Shown here: in pieces, positions 23,096 to 34,612 of the stretch | Layout: every line of letters begins with the position of its first letter | Position numbering within the stretch: the stretch's first letter is position 1 | Assembly (NCBI RefSeq): GCF_025602895.1 | Contig: NW_026516210.1 | Location: 682,001 to 746,000 of the forward strand | Direction of reading: 5' to 3' | From: Polychytrium aggregatum | Lineage: Eukaryota > Chytridiomycota > Chytridiomycetes > Polychytriales | Length of the DNA stretch: 64,000 nucleotides | The notes under the pieces: model-generated | Told to the model about the DNA's origin: nothing | Database searches by the model: none | What the model saw: the letters and a program-made list of their open reading frames with translations, nothing else | Made by a program: the position numbers and the translations under genes

Positions 23096-24857
23096 ATGGC
23101 CCCCGACAAGAAGAAGATCAAGACTGAACACACCAAGGAGCCCGAGGTCGAAGTGGCCGAGCTCCCCGATCCGGACGAGGATGATGAAGAAGAAGAGGAC
23201 GACGATCTCGACAATGTACTCTCTCTCGAAGATCAGGAAGCCATCAGCGAGCTCTTGGAGCTTGAGGAGCAGTTCTCCGTAAGCATACTGCTCGCGTATC
23301 GCCTCCCATCGCCCTTGCCTGCTCGGATCACGTATCGCACTCCTGAGCGACGATCCGTCCACCCCTGGCTGTTCAGAAAGATCGGGTCGATCCAACGTAT
23401 GGGATCAAGTAGATTTCTTCGTATATTTGGCCGTATCTATCTGACGTGCTGTCTTACCGATCTGATCTCTACGGCTCCACTCCCTCTCCCGGCCAGTCGC
23501 GCGAAGACGAGCTGCGAAAGGAGCTCGAGAAAATCGAGGCCAAGTACAACGCTGCCAACAACAATCTCTACAAGCAGCGCGACCAAATCGCATCCAAGAT
23601 CAAGGGCTTTTGGTGAGCATGACGGACCTTTACGGAGCTGCGAGAAGACAGGCTGCGTCATGGTGTCCCGTTGATGTGCTCCCGAGGCACGATCGTGGAG
23701 ATGGAGCCCGATTGTTCGCGTGGGGCCCACAGTCCGGCCGGGGAATCTGGTGCGATCGCCAAGTAGCTTTCGAGGTGCATTTGGTGATATGTACTGCCTG
23801 GAGTTGGCCGTACAATCCTGGCGATCGAAGACGAGGGCAAGCGATGTACTGATAACGATGCTCGCGCGACAGGGGCAAAGCTCTGCTCACGATCTTCGGG
23901 TCCTCCAGCGAGGATGAGGCAAACCTCATCATCGACCACCTGGCTGGAGTCTCAGTTACCTTCGATAAAGAACATCCCCGAGCCTTCAAGGCAGTCTTGG
24001 TGAGCCGCGGTTTGTCGTGCTATGCGTGGATGTGAAGTTGTCGAGCATGTGGCTGATGGATCGAATCTGCTCCACCACGCTTTCCACCTGTCGATCCCAA
24101 CAGAAATTTTCGGCAAACGAGGTAACCATCGCGATGCACAATCATCCTGGAATGCAGCATCGGCCGGCAATGCGCCTGTCCCACGCTGCAATGGATAGTC
24201 GCAATCGATGGAGGACGCCGCGCATGTCGTGAATAGACACTGAGCTCTCGCCTCTTCCTAGTACTTTAGCAACACAGCGTTGAACTATGAGCTCAAGTTC
24301 AAGGACGACGAGCCCATCATCGGTATGTGATGTCCAGCAGGCACCGGAGCGTGATCACATTGGTGATGGCGAGCTGATCAGGACCTGACCACCACCGTGA
24401 ATCCCACCCGCTTGACCAACACAGTCCCCGCCAAAATCAACTGGAAGCCCGGAAAGGTGAGCAAGAAAGCGTCTCTCTTGTTGGCCTGGACATGTCACCG
24501 ATCCATGTGATCAGACGCACGCTTGCTGACTGCTCGATCCAATCGAAACAGAACCTCACCCATCCTGCCGAGAACGATCAGGCGAGCAAAAAGCGCGACC
24601 ACGACGGCGAGCACAAGCACGACATCGTTGGCGGGGATGTCGGTCTCTTTTCCTGGCTCCAAGATGACGACGTATGCTGTAACATTGAGCAGGCCCAGGC
24701 CTTGGCTCATGACTACTACAAGGACGCCTTGAAGGTCTTCTTGGGCCTTGGCGAATACGCAGACGAATTCGGCGAAGACGATGACGGTGATGATGACGGT
24801 GATGATGACGAGGACGAGGGCGAAGATGAAGATGAGGATGGCGAGGATGACGAGTAG
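23096..24857 (+). CDS. SET: SET/TAF-I-like histone chaperone (NAP family)
   Basis: Seven exons (23096-23278, 23497-23612, 23873-23999, 24104-24121, 24262-24322, 24374-24456, 24552-24857) give 297 residues. The N-terminus is charged and acidic. Residues 45-100 form the dimerising helix (LEDQEAISELLELEEQ, ELRKELEKIEAKYN, RDQIASKIKGFW). The earmuff domain follows, with SANEYFSNTALNYELKF and INWKPGKNLTHPAE, which match SET's IKWKSGKDLT. Residues 250-297 are the long Asp/Glu tail typical of the family. The protein would bind H3-H4 or H2A-H2B in the nucleus during chromatin assembly. One exon is only 18 nt (KFSANE), and leaving it out keeps the frame. The acceptor at 24373/24374 was chosen to keep phase. 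NAP1 or VPS75 are less likely given the motif pattern. Confidence 0.87.
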
Positions 24858-25513
24858 ATTGCTGCCCATCCGGACAACGAGCCTTTCCTTGCTGCAAATC
24901 GCACCACAATTCTTGCTTCTGTCTCTATCCTGGTGTGAGCCCTGCCTCGAGCAGCCCCCATTCTGCTGCCTCGCCTCACGCGCCCAGTCTTTTGTTGGCT
25001 CGCCTCCCCCCGTTGTAGCCATTGCCAGACGCCGATGGATGGGAGACCAGCTCTTTGCTCTGTGGCCTGCGCCCGACCTTTTGATCCTCCAATACAGGCC
25101 CGTGAGCAGCATCCGTGTGGCCGGGGACCCTCCTGCAAGCCCACCCCCTCTCAGCGGGACGGGAGCACCGAGTGCACGAGGCTATCCTCAGCGTGCTCTG
25201 GTCTATCCAATACCGCCTGTCCCCTTGGGTTGACGGGCGGAGGGTGCTTCTCGGCCCTTCCGGGCGCACTCAGGATCAGGTCCGATGCAGCCAGCCGCGC
25301 CAGCCAGCCGCGCCAGCCAAGCGCCCTTGTCCTCCCTTGCCCCTCCGACGCACCTGCCTTTTCCGGGCGCTGCGCACGTCCATCCAGCCGCCGCCCCAAT
25401 CCCCAACGCATTTTCTCCCTGCGCCTTTGCTGGTATCTCCCAGCCTTCGTCTGACTCGATCTGCCTTGGTCTGCCTCGATCTCCCCAGCCGCCTCGAATC
25501 GCTTCCTTCCGCC
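24858..25513. other. Intergenic/5' region before transketolase
   Basis: No gene seen. The last 250 bp before the start codon are strongly pyrimidine-rich, with two CAGCCGCGC-type units near 25285-25320. No TATA box was recognised. Confidence 0.5.
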
Positions 25514-28500
25514 ATGGCCGACATCGACACCGCTTGCATCAACACCATCCGCTGCCTGGCCCCGGATGTCGTCCAGAAGGCCAACGCCGGCCATCCCGGT
25601 GCCCCCATGGGCTGCGCCCCCATGGCCCACATCCTCTTCTCCCGGTTCATCCGCGGCTCTCCCGCCCACCCCAAATGGGTAAGTGCCCGTCGTTCGATCG
25701 CCCGCTGCACTGGATCCGTCCAGAAGACTGCTGCCTCGAGCTGCTCGGGCGCCCCTGGCTCCCCGATCGGTCCGCTCATCCGTAGCCATCCTGAGGATCC
25801 GCGCACTGCCCGATGGGCCGACAACCGCAATCCTGATGCCGACGCAAGACTGACCCCTGGCCATCTGTCGTTCGTCCCGATTCCAGATCAACCGCGACCG
25901 TTTTGTCCTCTCCAACGGCCACGCTTGTGCCCTGCAGTACATTCTCCTCCACCTCACCGGCTACAACATCTCTCTCGATGATCTGAAGAGCTTCCGCCAG
26001 CTCCACTCCAAGTAAGCACTTGCGGCGCTTGCCCACGACAGCACTCCATCATTGTGGCTTGCTGGTTGGGAGCGACCGCACAGCATCTAATTTTGCCGTC
26101 CCACACTGCACAGGACCCCTGGTCACCCCGAGACCAATCACGGTGTCGACGGCATTGAGGTTACCACCGGCCCGCTCGGCCAGGGCGTTTCCAGCGCCGT
26201 CGGTCTTGCCATGGCTGAGGCCCATCTTGCCGCCACCTTCAACCGCCCCGGCTTCGAGCTGATCAACAACTACACCTACTGCATCCTTGGTGACGGCTGT
26301 CTCCAGGAGGGTGTCCAGGCTGAGGCTGTTGCTCTCGCTGGGTAAGCTCTGCTCTGATGCCCGCTGTCGATTCCTGGATTTCAGGGCATTGGTCCTGCAA
26401 TCAGGCGCTGTTCTCGCGCTGCGAGAGATGGTTGGGCCATGAATCCAAGGGCTGCGGCTCTTGCCAAACCAGAGCACTTGACGATCCTAGGCTAACACGC
26501 ATGCCCGCTGCTTGGTCCTCAGCCACCTCCAGCTTGGCAAGCTGATCTGCCTCTACGACGACAACCACATCACCATCGACGGTGACACTGCCTTGGGCTT
26601 CACCGAGGATGTTTGCAAGCGCTTCGAGGCCTACGGTTGGCACACCCAGGTCATCACCGATGGTGACCACGATATCGAGGGCATCGCCAGAGCCATCGAG
26701 ATCGCTCAGGCCGTCGCCGACAAGCCCTCCCTGATCAAGATCCGGTGAGTCGCGGCTACATCGCCCTCGCTACATCTTGCAATCTGGATCGCCTGCATCG
26801 ATCTGCAAGTTCCGCCGCCGCCTTTGAGCTGCGAGCCCACCGTCTGCCTCTACTGCATCCCTTGACAAGTGGGAGTGCACTGTCGCCGAACTGACACTTG
26901 CATCAACTCCGCTCATCAATGTCCCTGCAGCACCACTATCGGATATGGCTCCAAGAACCAGGGCGAGGAGAAGGTCCATGGCTCCCCTCTGGGTGAGGCC
27001 GACATTCTCAATGTCAAGGCCAAGTTTGGCTTCCCCACCGACAAGAAGTTCTATATTCCTGATGAGGTGGGTGTCTCTGCTGTTGCGGCATCTTGTTGCT
27101 TTCAACCAGCCCCCTCCTGCTTCTGAGCCCTCGCGCAACACACATCCTTTCTGCGGCTCACCAATCGATTGGCTTTGCTTTGCAGGTCTACGGCTTCTAC
27201 AAGAACTTCTCCCTCCGCGGCCAGCAGCTCTACGCCCAGTGGACCGAGACCTTTGCCACCTACGGCCAGACCCACCCCGAGCTGGTGCGTGCATGCTCAA
27301 GCATAACGTGCCATGGCCGTCGCCGTCGCTGTTATCGTGGCCATTCCGCCCTCTGTGCTCGGCCTGCTCACAATGCTCTGTATCTCGATGCATTCGTGCT
27401 TTGCCACACATTCAGCATGCCGAGCTGAGCCGTCGTCTTGCCGGCGAGCTCCCTGCTGGATGGAAGGATGCCCTCCCCAAGTACACCAGCGCAAGTGCCA
27501 CCCTGGCCACTCGGTATGTTCACAGTTCGATTCGTCCTGTCCGATCGCGCCACTCCCACTCGATGGTGGCCGATCCTGCTCGATTGGGCGCAACGCTGAC
27601 GATCCAACTTGCTTCCAGCAAAACCTCCGAGGCTGTCTTCAACGCCATCGCTGAGCGCATCCCCGAAATTATCGGCGGCTCTGCCGATCTCACTGGCTCC
27701 AACAACTGCTGGTGGAAGACCGCCAAGGACTTCCAGCCCGTATGTGCACATTGCTCGCTTGCTTGACCCTGCTCTCACACGCCCACTGCACTGGCTCTGC
27801 TGTGGCTATGTCTGTGTCTGTGTCTGCCTGTGTACATTGCTGACGAAAGTACCAACACTCTCGTATCTCGTGCAGCCCGCCACCGGTCTCGGCACCTATG
27901 CCGGTCGATACATCCGCTTCGGTGTTCGCGAGCACGGAATGGCTGCTATTTGCAACGGCCTCCACGCCTACGGCGGTCTGATTCCGTTCGGCGCTACTTT
28001 CTTCAACTTCATCGGGTGAGCATCGAGATCGACATAGCGTCGTCTGTCGCCACTGGGCATGCATATCCTGTGGTGGATGTCACTGACGCCACGGCCGATC
28101 CGATATCCGCCTCTGACTTGCCGCGCGGTGTCAACTCTGTATTCTGTGTCGTGTTTGATTAGCTACGCCCTTGGTGCCGTGCGTCTGTCCTCGCTATCCA
28201 AGCACCAGGTCCTGTACGTCATGACCCACGACTCGATCGGCCTTGGCGAGGACGGCCCTACCCACCAGCCCATCGAAACCCTCGCCGAGCTCCGCGCTCT
28301 GCCCAACACCCTGGTCATCCGTCCTGCCGATGGCCACGAGGTATGAAGCTCGTTTGTGACTCGAGTTGACGAACCAGGCACTACGACCTCGCAGACTCGA
28401 TAGGCGCTTGGCAACCCTCGGCAGCATCCAGTCGAACTGACCTTTGCCGGCCGTGTCTCCAGACCAACGGCGCCTACATTGCCGCCCTCGAGAACCGCAC

Positions 28501-29070
28501 TGGCCCGACTGTTCTGGTCCTCACTCGTCAGAACCTGCCCCACTTTGACACCTCCTCGGCCGAGGGCGTCCTCAAGGGTGCCTACGTTCTCCAGGACGTG
28601 GCCAGCCCTCAGGTCATCCTGGTTGCCACTGGCTCCGAGGTCTCGCTCGCCGTCAACACCGCCAAGGAGCTCGCCAACTCTGGTGTCCATGTGAGTGCCA
28701 TCGCATTGTATCCACACAGCTCGTCGCTTTTGGCCGTTCCTGTGCCCGTTCCTCACCTGCTGCTCTCCAACAGGCCCGCGTCGTCTCTTTCCCCTCCTGG
28801 GAGCTCTTCGAGGCCCAGTCGCAGGAGTACAAGGACTCGGTCTTCCCCGAGGGCATCCCTGTGCTGAGCATTGAGGCCCTGAGCACCTTTGGCTGGGACC
28901 GCTACGCCCACGCCTCGGTTGGTGTCAACAGCTTTGGTATCTCTGCCCCCGCCAGCCAGATCTACAAGACCTTTGGTCTTGTTCCCGATGTCATCGCCGA
29001 GAAGGCCAAGCGCCTCATCAGCTACTACAGCGACCGCAAGCCCGAGTGGAAGCTGCGCAAGCCCTTCTAA
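25514..29070 (+). CDS. TKL1: Transketolase
   Basis: Twelve exons in consistent phase (25514-25678, 25887-26011, 26114-26341, 26523-26744, 26931-27066, 27186-27284, 27416-27513, 27619-27739, 27876-28015, 28163-28340, 28463-28690, 28774-29070) give 678 residues, the usual size. All family landmarks are present: [15 protein letters not shown], the thiamine-diphosphate motif GDGCLQEG ending in [49 protein letters not shown] and [11 protein letters not shown]. It moves two-carbon units between ketose and aldose phosphates in the cytosolic non-oxidative pentose phosphate pathway, using Mg2+ and thiamine diphosphate as a homodimer. Nothing looks broken. Confidence 0.97.
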
Positions 29071-29646
29071 GTGGCTCGCCTGCGGCCACCACCACCCAGT
29101 CGAAAGCCCTGCAGTCGCCATCGATCCGTAACCCCCCCCCCAGAAGTTCAATGTTAACAAAGCTGACTGGATCTGCGATGATGGATGTGTGGCCGTGCCG
29201 GGCCTGCTGGACAGTCCTGTGGACAGTCCTGATGGGCAGTCCTGTGGGCAGCAGGAGTGCGTGCTTCGAATTGTAGGGCGATGGTGGCGAGCCAAGTACA
29301 CCAAAGGCAGCCGAGCGTTGGCATCATGCAATGTGCGTTGTTGGGTCGAGACGAAAGCCCGTGGCCATGAACCCACCGGGCATCCGGACACACCAGGCAT
29401 CTGCGTCAGGCGCCGCGCACTGGTCTTCCAGGGTCTGTGCGTGGCAGCCTTCGTTTTGCACAGGAACAAAGCGCAGGCCACGTGCGCGAGCAACAAGAAA
29501 CCGGGAGACATCAGTCGCGTCACGTGTGTCGCCTCACATCTGGTCCTGGTGAGCGTTCGCATTCGCGCTCCACACAACCCCCGACTTGCACAGTCCATCG
29601 CCGAGCAGCCCTGGTCGCCCTACTCTGCCCGTCTGACTCTGGGCAA
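29071..29646. other. Intergenic region before the RTC4-domain gene
   Basis: About 580 bp. It includes a C run (29132-29140) and two near-copies of TGGACAGTCCTG near 29208-29232. No gene seen. Confidence 0.45.
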
Positions 29647-32248
29647 ATGAACACCAAATCAGCTAAGCGGCTGGGCATACTGGACCCAGATGCCTCCGCA
29701 CTACCGCCGCCACCGCGGGTACAACTGGAGCAGTCCAACGCTGAGGTTCGGCCAGCTCAGCGCAAGACCTTTGCCAAAAACCATCCCAAACTGCGGCTCA
29801 AGGAGTCAACGAGGAAGGCAAGCCCGATCGGATACTCAGAAGCAAGGGGAGGTCATCCAGCCAGACCCCGGATGAAACCCGCAAAGACGGATGGGCTCCA
29901 TCAAGCAGGATCATCTGGCAGCCTGTCCCGATTCACCGAGGAGTCGCCGATCGATAGCCCGCCTCGGGTTCTCCATGAGCAGATATCGAACGCTCGCCTG
30001 CTCGATCGAGGAATCCTCCCGTTTTTCAAACCCATATCCGCTTCACCCCCCTCAAGCCACAAGTTGCCGCATGAGGTCCGCCGACAGTCGCTTGAAAGCA
30101 GATCGCCTGTCGGGTCCTATCGTCCGCCTCATCCCAACCGCCGCAGCCGCCAGGATCATATCTTGGCCCCATCAGGCGCAGGTGCAGGTGCCGGAAGCTC
30201 GACAGGAAGAGCCATTCATGTCACACAGATATGTGATACCGATTCCAGTGACGAGCAAGGGCCGAATGCCATCCGTAGCGGCAGCGATTCATCTCGAACA
30301 GCCCGAGTGCCTCGTCAGGCAAGCCCCTCGAGCGGAAAGCGAGACGGCGCATTCGGCCATTCAAAGAATGCGAGCACCCAGCAGCGGTTCAGGACTCCAG
30401 AAAAGGGAATAGATCTCGCAGATACATCCGATGACGAGGTTGCAAAGATCACTCCTGTGCGGCACACCGACAGCCGCGAGAACAACCCGGCCAGGAAGCC
30501 CATAGGCAGCAAGGTGACAGACGACCGCTGCAAGGCAAGGGAGAGTCTCGATAGCGACGATGATGAGTTTTCTCGACTGACTCCGAAAGCAAAGTCCTGC
30601 GATCGTAATCGTGGATCCAAGCCGAGTCTTGTCCCAAACGCAAATGCAGATACGGTGCGCGAGCAGCGGTCCGGTTTGGACCCAAGACCAGGATCTCGCC
30701 AGGTTCCAAAGCCTGAGACAATGCCCAGGCCGGCCCCAAGGCCCAGCCCCTTGCCCCAACTGGACGACACCAGCAGCTCCTCTGACGAGGCGCTTACCAA
30801 AAAGCGGGTGGTGCGAGAATCGTCAAGCACTCGGCCGCTTCAACCAACGAAGCGAGTGCGCGGAAAAGCACCATCAAGTACCCCAGAGCCTCACGCCCCC
30901 AAATCGAAGCCATTGTCGAACTCATCGGCCGCGCCTGCCCTAAGCATCCGCGATACACCACAGTCATCGGCTCGCCCAAAATACACGACCGCGATCGCAA
31001 TTCAAGATACCCCTGAAGTCGGCGATGTTCAGATTGTTACCAACAACTCAGCTTCCTCTCCAGAACACACGCCCACACACCCGAGAGCATCCAAAACAGG
31101 CGCTGTCCGTGCAACTTTCGGTAAGAACATATCGCCAACGACTGCGTCTGCTGGCGATCTGGAGGAACATGCCTCGACAGCAGCTGGAGCGGCCGTTGAA
31201 ATTGTGGACAGCAGCGACTTTTCCGACGGCGACTCCCTGGACTCTGGCTATGACAAGGCCCTCAGGTGTCCAAGTTGCCAGAGACACCTGTCCGACAGCC
31301 TCTCTGCCAAAGCCATGGATCTGTACAGTCACCTCCTGTCGCTCACGCCGGGATCGGAGCAGTATTACATGCAGGGATTCGAGTTTTGTCGGCGCCACAA
31401 GGCCGAGGAGACCACCATTCCGGAGGGTATCAGGAGAGGATATCCAACGAGCATTGACTTTAAGCGTATCAAGATGCGGGTTCGGGGTCTGCTGTCCGAG
31501 ATCAAGGGCATTGTTTCTAATCCAGAAACGAGCTACTTTCGCACCCTGGCGATGCAGGCATACAGCTCCCTCGGCAAGCGGCATGCACAAGGTGGGCCGC
31601 ACCGTTTGACGAACCGAGTGCACCGAGCACAATGTACTGCCGGCTGACGATTGACCGTCTGCCTCGGATCGATGCCGATGGCCGTTGAGTCATGGCATCG
31701 CGGAGTGCCGTCTATCGCTATGGAGAATGAGAGGGCTTGTTGTTCAGCCAGGCCGCTCGTCATACCCCCAGCAACTAAGGAGCCTCTGCCCATCCCATCC
31801 CATCGATGCCCCAGGCGTCGAATACAAACTAAGACATAGCCAGCAACTCAAATGTGGCTATTATGGAATGGTAAGAGTATGGACTCAGTAAAATTGCTCG
31901 CCAACATCCCCCATGGAGCTTGGACGATGGCGCTAACGCCTGCTTGAACCTCGTCACGACCAGCTCGGGACAAGCATCATCTTCAAAACACTGATCGAGC
32001 TCTTGACTCGCGGAGAGAAGCCGATCCTGAAGTACAGAACAACAAAGCCCCAGACCGTTTTCGAGTTCATCCAAGACGTACTTGTACCCGAAGTCGCGAG
32101 CCGTCTTATACTCCAGGACTGTCAGAGCGAAGCCAGCCGGATTGGCGATGTGACAAACTTGGCAGAAGCCCGCCAAGTGATGCAGGAGAGCTCCGAGTTT
32201 GGCTGGGCGCTCCACGGCGACTGGAGCGACGAAGAAAGCAGCGACTAG
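29647..32248 (+). CDS. RTC4: RTC4-domain protein with long disordered N-terminus
   Basis: Three exons (29647-31591, 31815-31870, 31964-32248) give 761 residues. About residues 1-520 are Ser/Pro/Arg/Lys-rich and probably disordered, with several acidic-Ser patches (DTSDDE, DSDDDEFS, DTSSSSDEA). From about 535 a C-terminal domain matches the RTC4 family: a Cys pair CPSCQRHL, FCRRHKAEETTIPEGIRRGYP, IDFKRIKMRV, YYGMLGTSII, FIQDVLVPEVASRLILQD and AEARQVMQESSEFG. In yeast, Rtc4 was named for an effect on telomere capping; its biochemistry is unknown. The short second exon is supported by phase and by the CGYYGM block. The start at 29647 is the first ATG before the disordered region; the frame is open upstream, so the N-terminus could be longer. 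Confidence 0.8.
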
Positions 32249-32791
32249 GGACTAGGGGGAACTCGCCTCACCTCGTCTCGGAGCGACGAAGCGTCGGCTG
32301 AATCGTCTTCGCTAACCCTGCTGTCCAGCGGGCTTGCATGCAGGGCTATCCGGGACTCACTTCCCATCCGTTGTTCATCCACTGTCCATTCGTGTTCATC
32401 TGTCCCATCGTCACTGTATGCACAATGCAGCCTTCACCGACCGAGAGGTGGCACCCTGTTTTGAATCCGCATCACCTTGGCTGAATCGCAATACATATAC
32501 GGCCTATTGTCATTGACCCACCCATTCGTACCATCCCATGCCCATGGAGCTATTTGCAAGAGTTTTGAGCGACTGTCGATTGGGAATACAAACGAGTGTA
32601 CATAGCCTGAAGTGCATGACCAATAACGGATAGCATTTGAGCATATTGGAAATTGCCCTGAACGACACCAACGACACAAACGACACGGGTGATGCACAAG
32701 AAAATAACCAACGCCGTTTCGATAAACGATGGAAAGGGTGGCTCGGTTTGCGGGCCGCTCTTATTGGAGGATCGCTTTGGACCGCCATATT
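32249..32791. other. Intergenic region between convergent genes
   Basis: 3' flanks of the RTC4-domain gene (plus) and the acyltransferase gene (minus), lower in GC than its surroundings. It contains an ACGACACAA-type short repeat near 32661-32690. No gene seen. Confidence 0.5.
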
Positions 32792-34075
32792 TCAAAGTCT
32801 ATCTCGGACAGATTGCCACAGCCCCGGAAGTCTCTCACCAACAGACTTGTTGATCGAAACACAGGCCTCAAGACCTCCCTGCGGCGAGTCCAAAATAAAC
32901 GCACATCCATCGAGTTCGATTCGGACTGGTCCGGCATAGACTGGCTTGGATCCAAAGTCGGGCTTGAGTAAGCCCATGCCGGACCAGGAGCTTACGATAA
33001 AGTCCTTTCCGATCTGAATGGAAAGTACAATACGTTCTTGCCTGGGCTGGGTATCGAGATAGTTGACGGTGTCTCGCATGAACTCAGCGCTCGTTCTCTC
33101 GATACCCTGTCGAACCCGCCTTGCTGCTTGGGCGATCTTGTCTTGGTCCAGCCCGATCCACTCTTGGCGATGCTCCATGATGGCAGTGAACACGGCGTTA
33201 CCAAAGTAGTTGGGAGGCAGACCAAGCTTCGCTCGGCCGTTGATGGCGTTGCTGGAACGGAAGCTATACTGAGGATCGCGGGCGGCACCGACAACCATAG
33301 TCACAAGGCCGATGAAAGAGTCCATTGTGCTGGCAAAGTGGCCGGCCGGCTGGTCTGGGGGATTGGTCCAGTTCTTGAGCTTGACCAGCTCCTCGGGAGA
33401 CAAGTAGAGCGAGACGCTGGTCGTCGAAGGTGGGCCAGAAGAAGACCTTGCCTTGGCTTGGAGGGCCTCGATTGGAACAGGCACAGTGAAATATTCGGGG
33501 TGAGCCCTGGCCGGAGGGCCGGTGCTGAAGAGGAGACTGCGATCGTGGCAGGGCATCAGCTTTGATTGACCACGGAAAGCACGGCCCCACGACTCCATCA
33601 GCTGGAACATGGAATCTCCGTCGAGGACACTGTGGTGCGCCGACAGCCCGATAGAGAGGGCGCCGTGAGCGAGCTTGGAGACCTTGACTGCGAAAATGCG
33701 CTCGTCGCGCAGGGGCAGGAGATTGAGCGGTCGCTCCTGGGCAAGAGCGATGTGGTCCTCGGGTCGGTCAACAAAGAGCAGCAAGGGCTTGAGCTCCGGG
33801 TCGATCAGCACAGAGGCAGAGCCGTTGTCTGCGCCGTGCTGGACTCGGCCAAAGAGGATGGGATAGTCCTCCATCACAGACCAGAACGACTCTTCCAGGA
33901 GCGACTGGGGATACTCGCCGGGCGGGTAGATGTACACCAGCGCAAACAGAAAGACGTGCGCAACGGTGTCCATGGGCGTGAGCCTTACAACGGTGCCGTC
34001 CGTGTTGCTGTCGTCAGCCGCGGCTGCTGGTGCTGGTGCTGCTGATGCTGCTGTTGGGGATGTCGAAGCGGGCAT
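32792..34075 (-). CDS. HXXXD (BAHD-like) acyltransferase
   Basis: A single exon of 427 residues from the ATG at 34075; the frame stays open upstream but that part is low-complexity and includes the repeat at 34257-34297. The catalytic motif HHSVLDGDSM (HXXXD with following Gly) is near residue 170, and the family's second motif appears as DFGSKPVYAG (DFGWG-like) near 375. The N-terminal VRLTPMDTVAHVFLFALVYIYP matches the start of this fold. Such enzymes move acyl groups from CoA thioesters to alcohols or amines, as in plant hydroxycinnamoyl transferases and fungal trichothecene 3-O-acetyltransferase. No biosynthetic cluster surrounds it, so its substrate is unknown. The in-frame Ala/Thr-rich N-terminus has no obvious targeting signal. 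Confidence 0.82.
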   Translation of the reverse strand: MPASTSPTAASAAPAPAAAADDSNTDGTVVRLTPMDTVAHVFLFALVYIYPPGEYPQSLLEESFWSVMEDYPILFGRVQHGADNGSASVLIDPELKPLLLFVDRPEDHIALAQERPLNLLPLRDERIFAVKVSKLAHGALSIGLSAHHSVLDGDSMFQLMESWGRAFRGQSKLMPCHDRSLLFSTGPPARAHPEYFTVPVPIEALQAKARSSSGPPSTTSVSLYLSPEELVKLKNWTNPPDQPAGHFASTMDSFIGLVTMVVGAARDPQYSFRSSNAINGRAKLGLPPNYFGNAVFTAIMEHRQEWIGLDQDKIAQAARRVRQGIERTSAEFMRDTVNYLDTQPRQERIVLSIQIGKDFIVSSWSGMGLLKPDFGSKPVYAGPVRIELDGCAFILDSPQGGLEACVSINKSVGERLPGLWQSVRDRL

Positions 34076-34612
34076 TTCGGGCTCCAGCGTCTCAATCGTC
34101 GAGGGGGGTGGGCGAGAGGAGCAGGGAGGCCAGGGGTCTGTTGTGGATGTCTTGCAGACCCACACACGGCAGTGGCGCAGTGGCCATGGAGGGACGGCGT
34201 GCGCCACCCGCCCCTGGCTTGGCAGGCACCGCATTGCCGAAGCATCAGGCGACATTGCAGTCCATCGCAGTCCATCGCAGTCCATCGCAGTGCATCGCTC
34301 TGCCAACGACTTTGTGGATAGTGGCGTATCGTCATCTCGATGGACGGTCGTTGGATGTTGCCTGTGCTGTTGATCCGGCGAAGCACAGTGCAGCGCTGTG
34401 CTGGCGACACGTCGTTCCAGACCAGACCCCTGTTGCGATGCGGACATCGACATACAAACGACTCGCAAGCAGTTTATTTCCACGAGCAGGCGGTAGGCGC
34501 CAGGCATCAAGGCATCTCTGCGACAAATCCAGCCATCGCTTTCGGCAGCTGCCGAGTGCTGGCGATCTGTGATCCCTGGTGGCTGTGCTGATGAAGACCG
34601 GTGCGACGAGAT
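34076..34612. other. Region between acyltransferase start and elongin-B-like stop
   Basis: Both neighbours are on the minus strand, so this should carry the acyltransferase promoter and the 3' end of the elongin-B-like gene. It contains a short tandem repeat at 34257-34297. The acyltransferase frame is open to 34510, but I judge that stretch non-coding. Confidence 0.45.
34257..34297 (+). repeat. 10-bp tandem repeat (GCAGTCCATC)
   Basis: Three perfect copies and a fourth with one change (GCAGTGCATC). Confidence 0.9.

Noticed and set aside
34076-34510. N-terminal extension of the acyltransferase frame
   Set aside because: Encodes a repeat-derived, low-complexity stretch before the family's usual start, and the HXXXD fold is complete from 34075.
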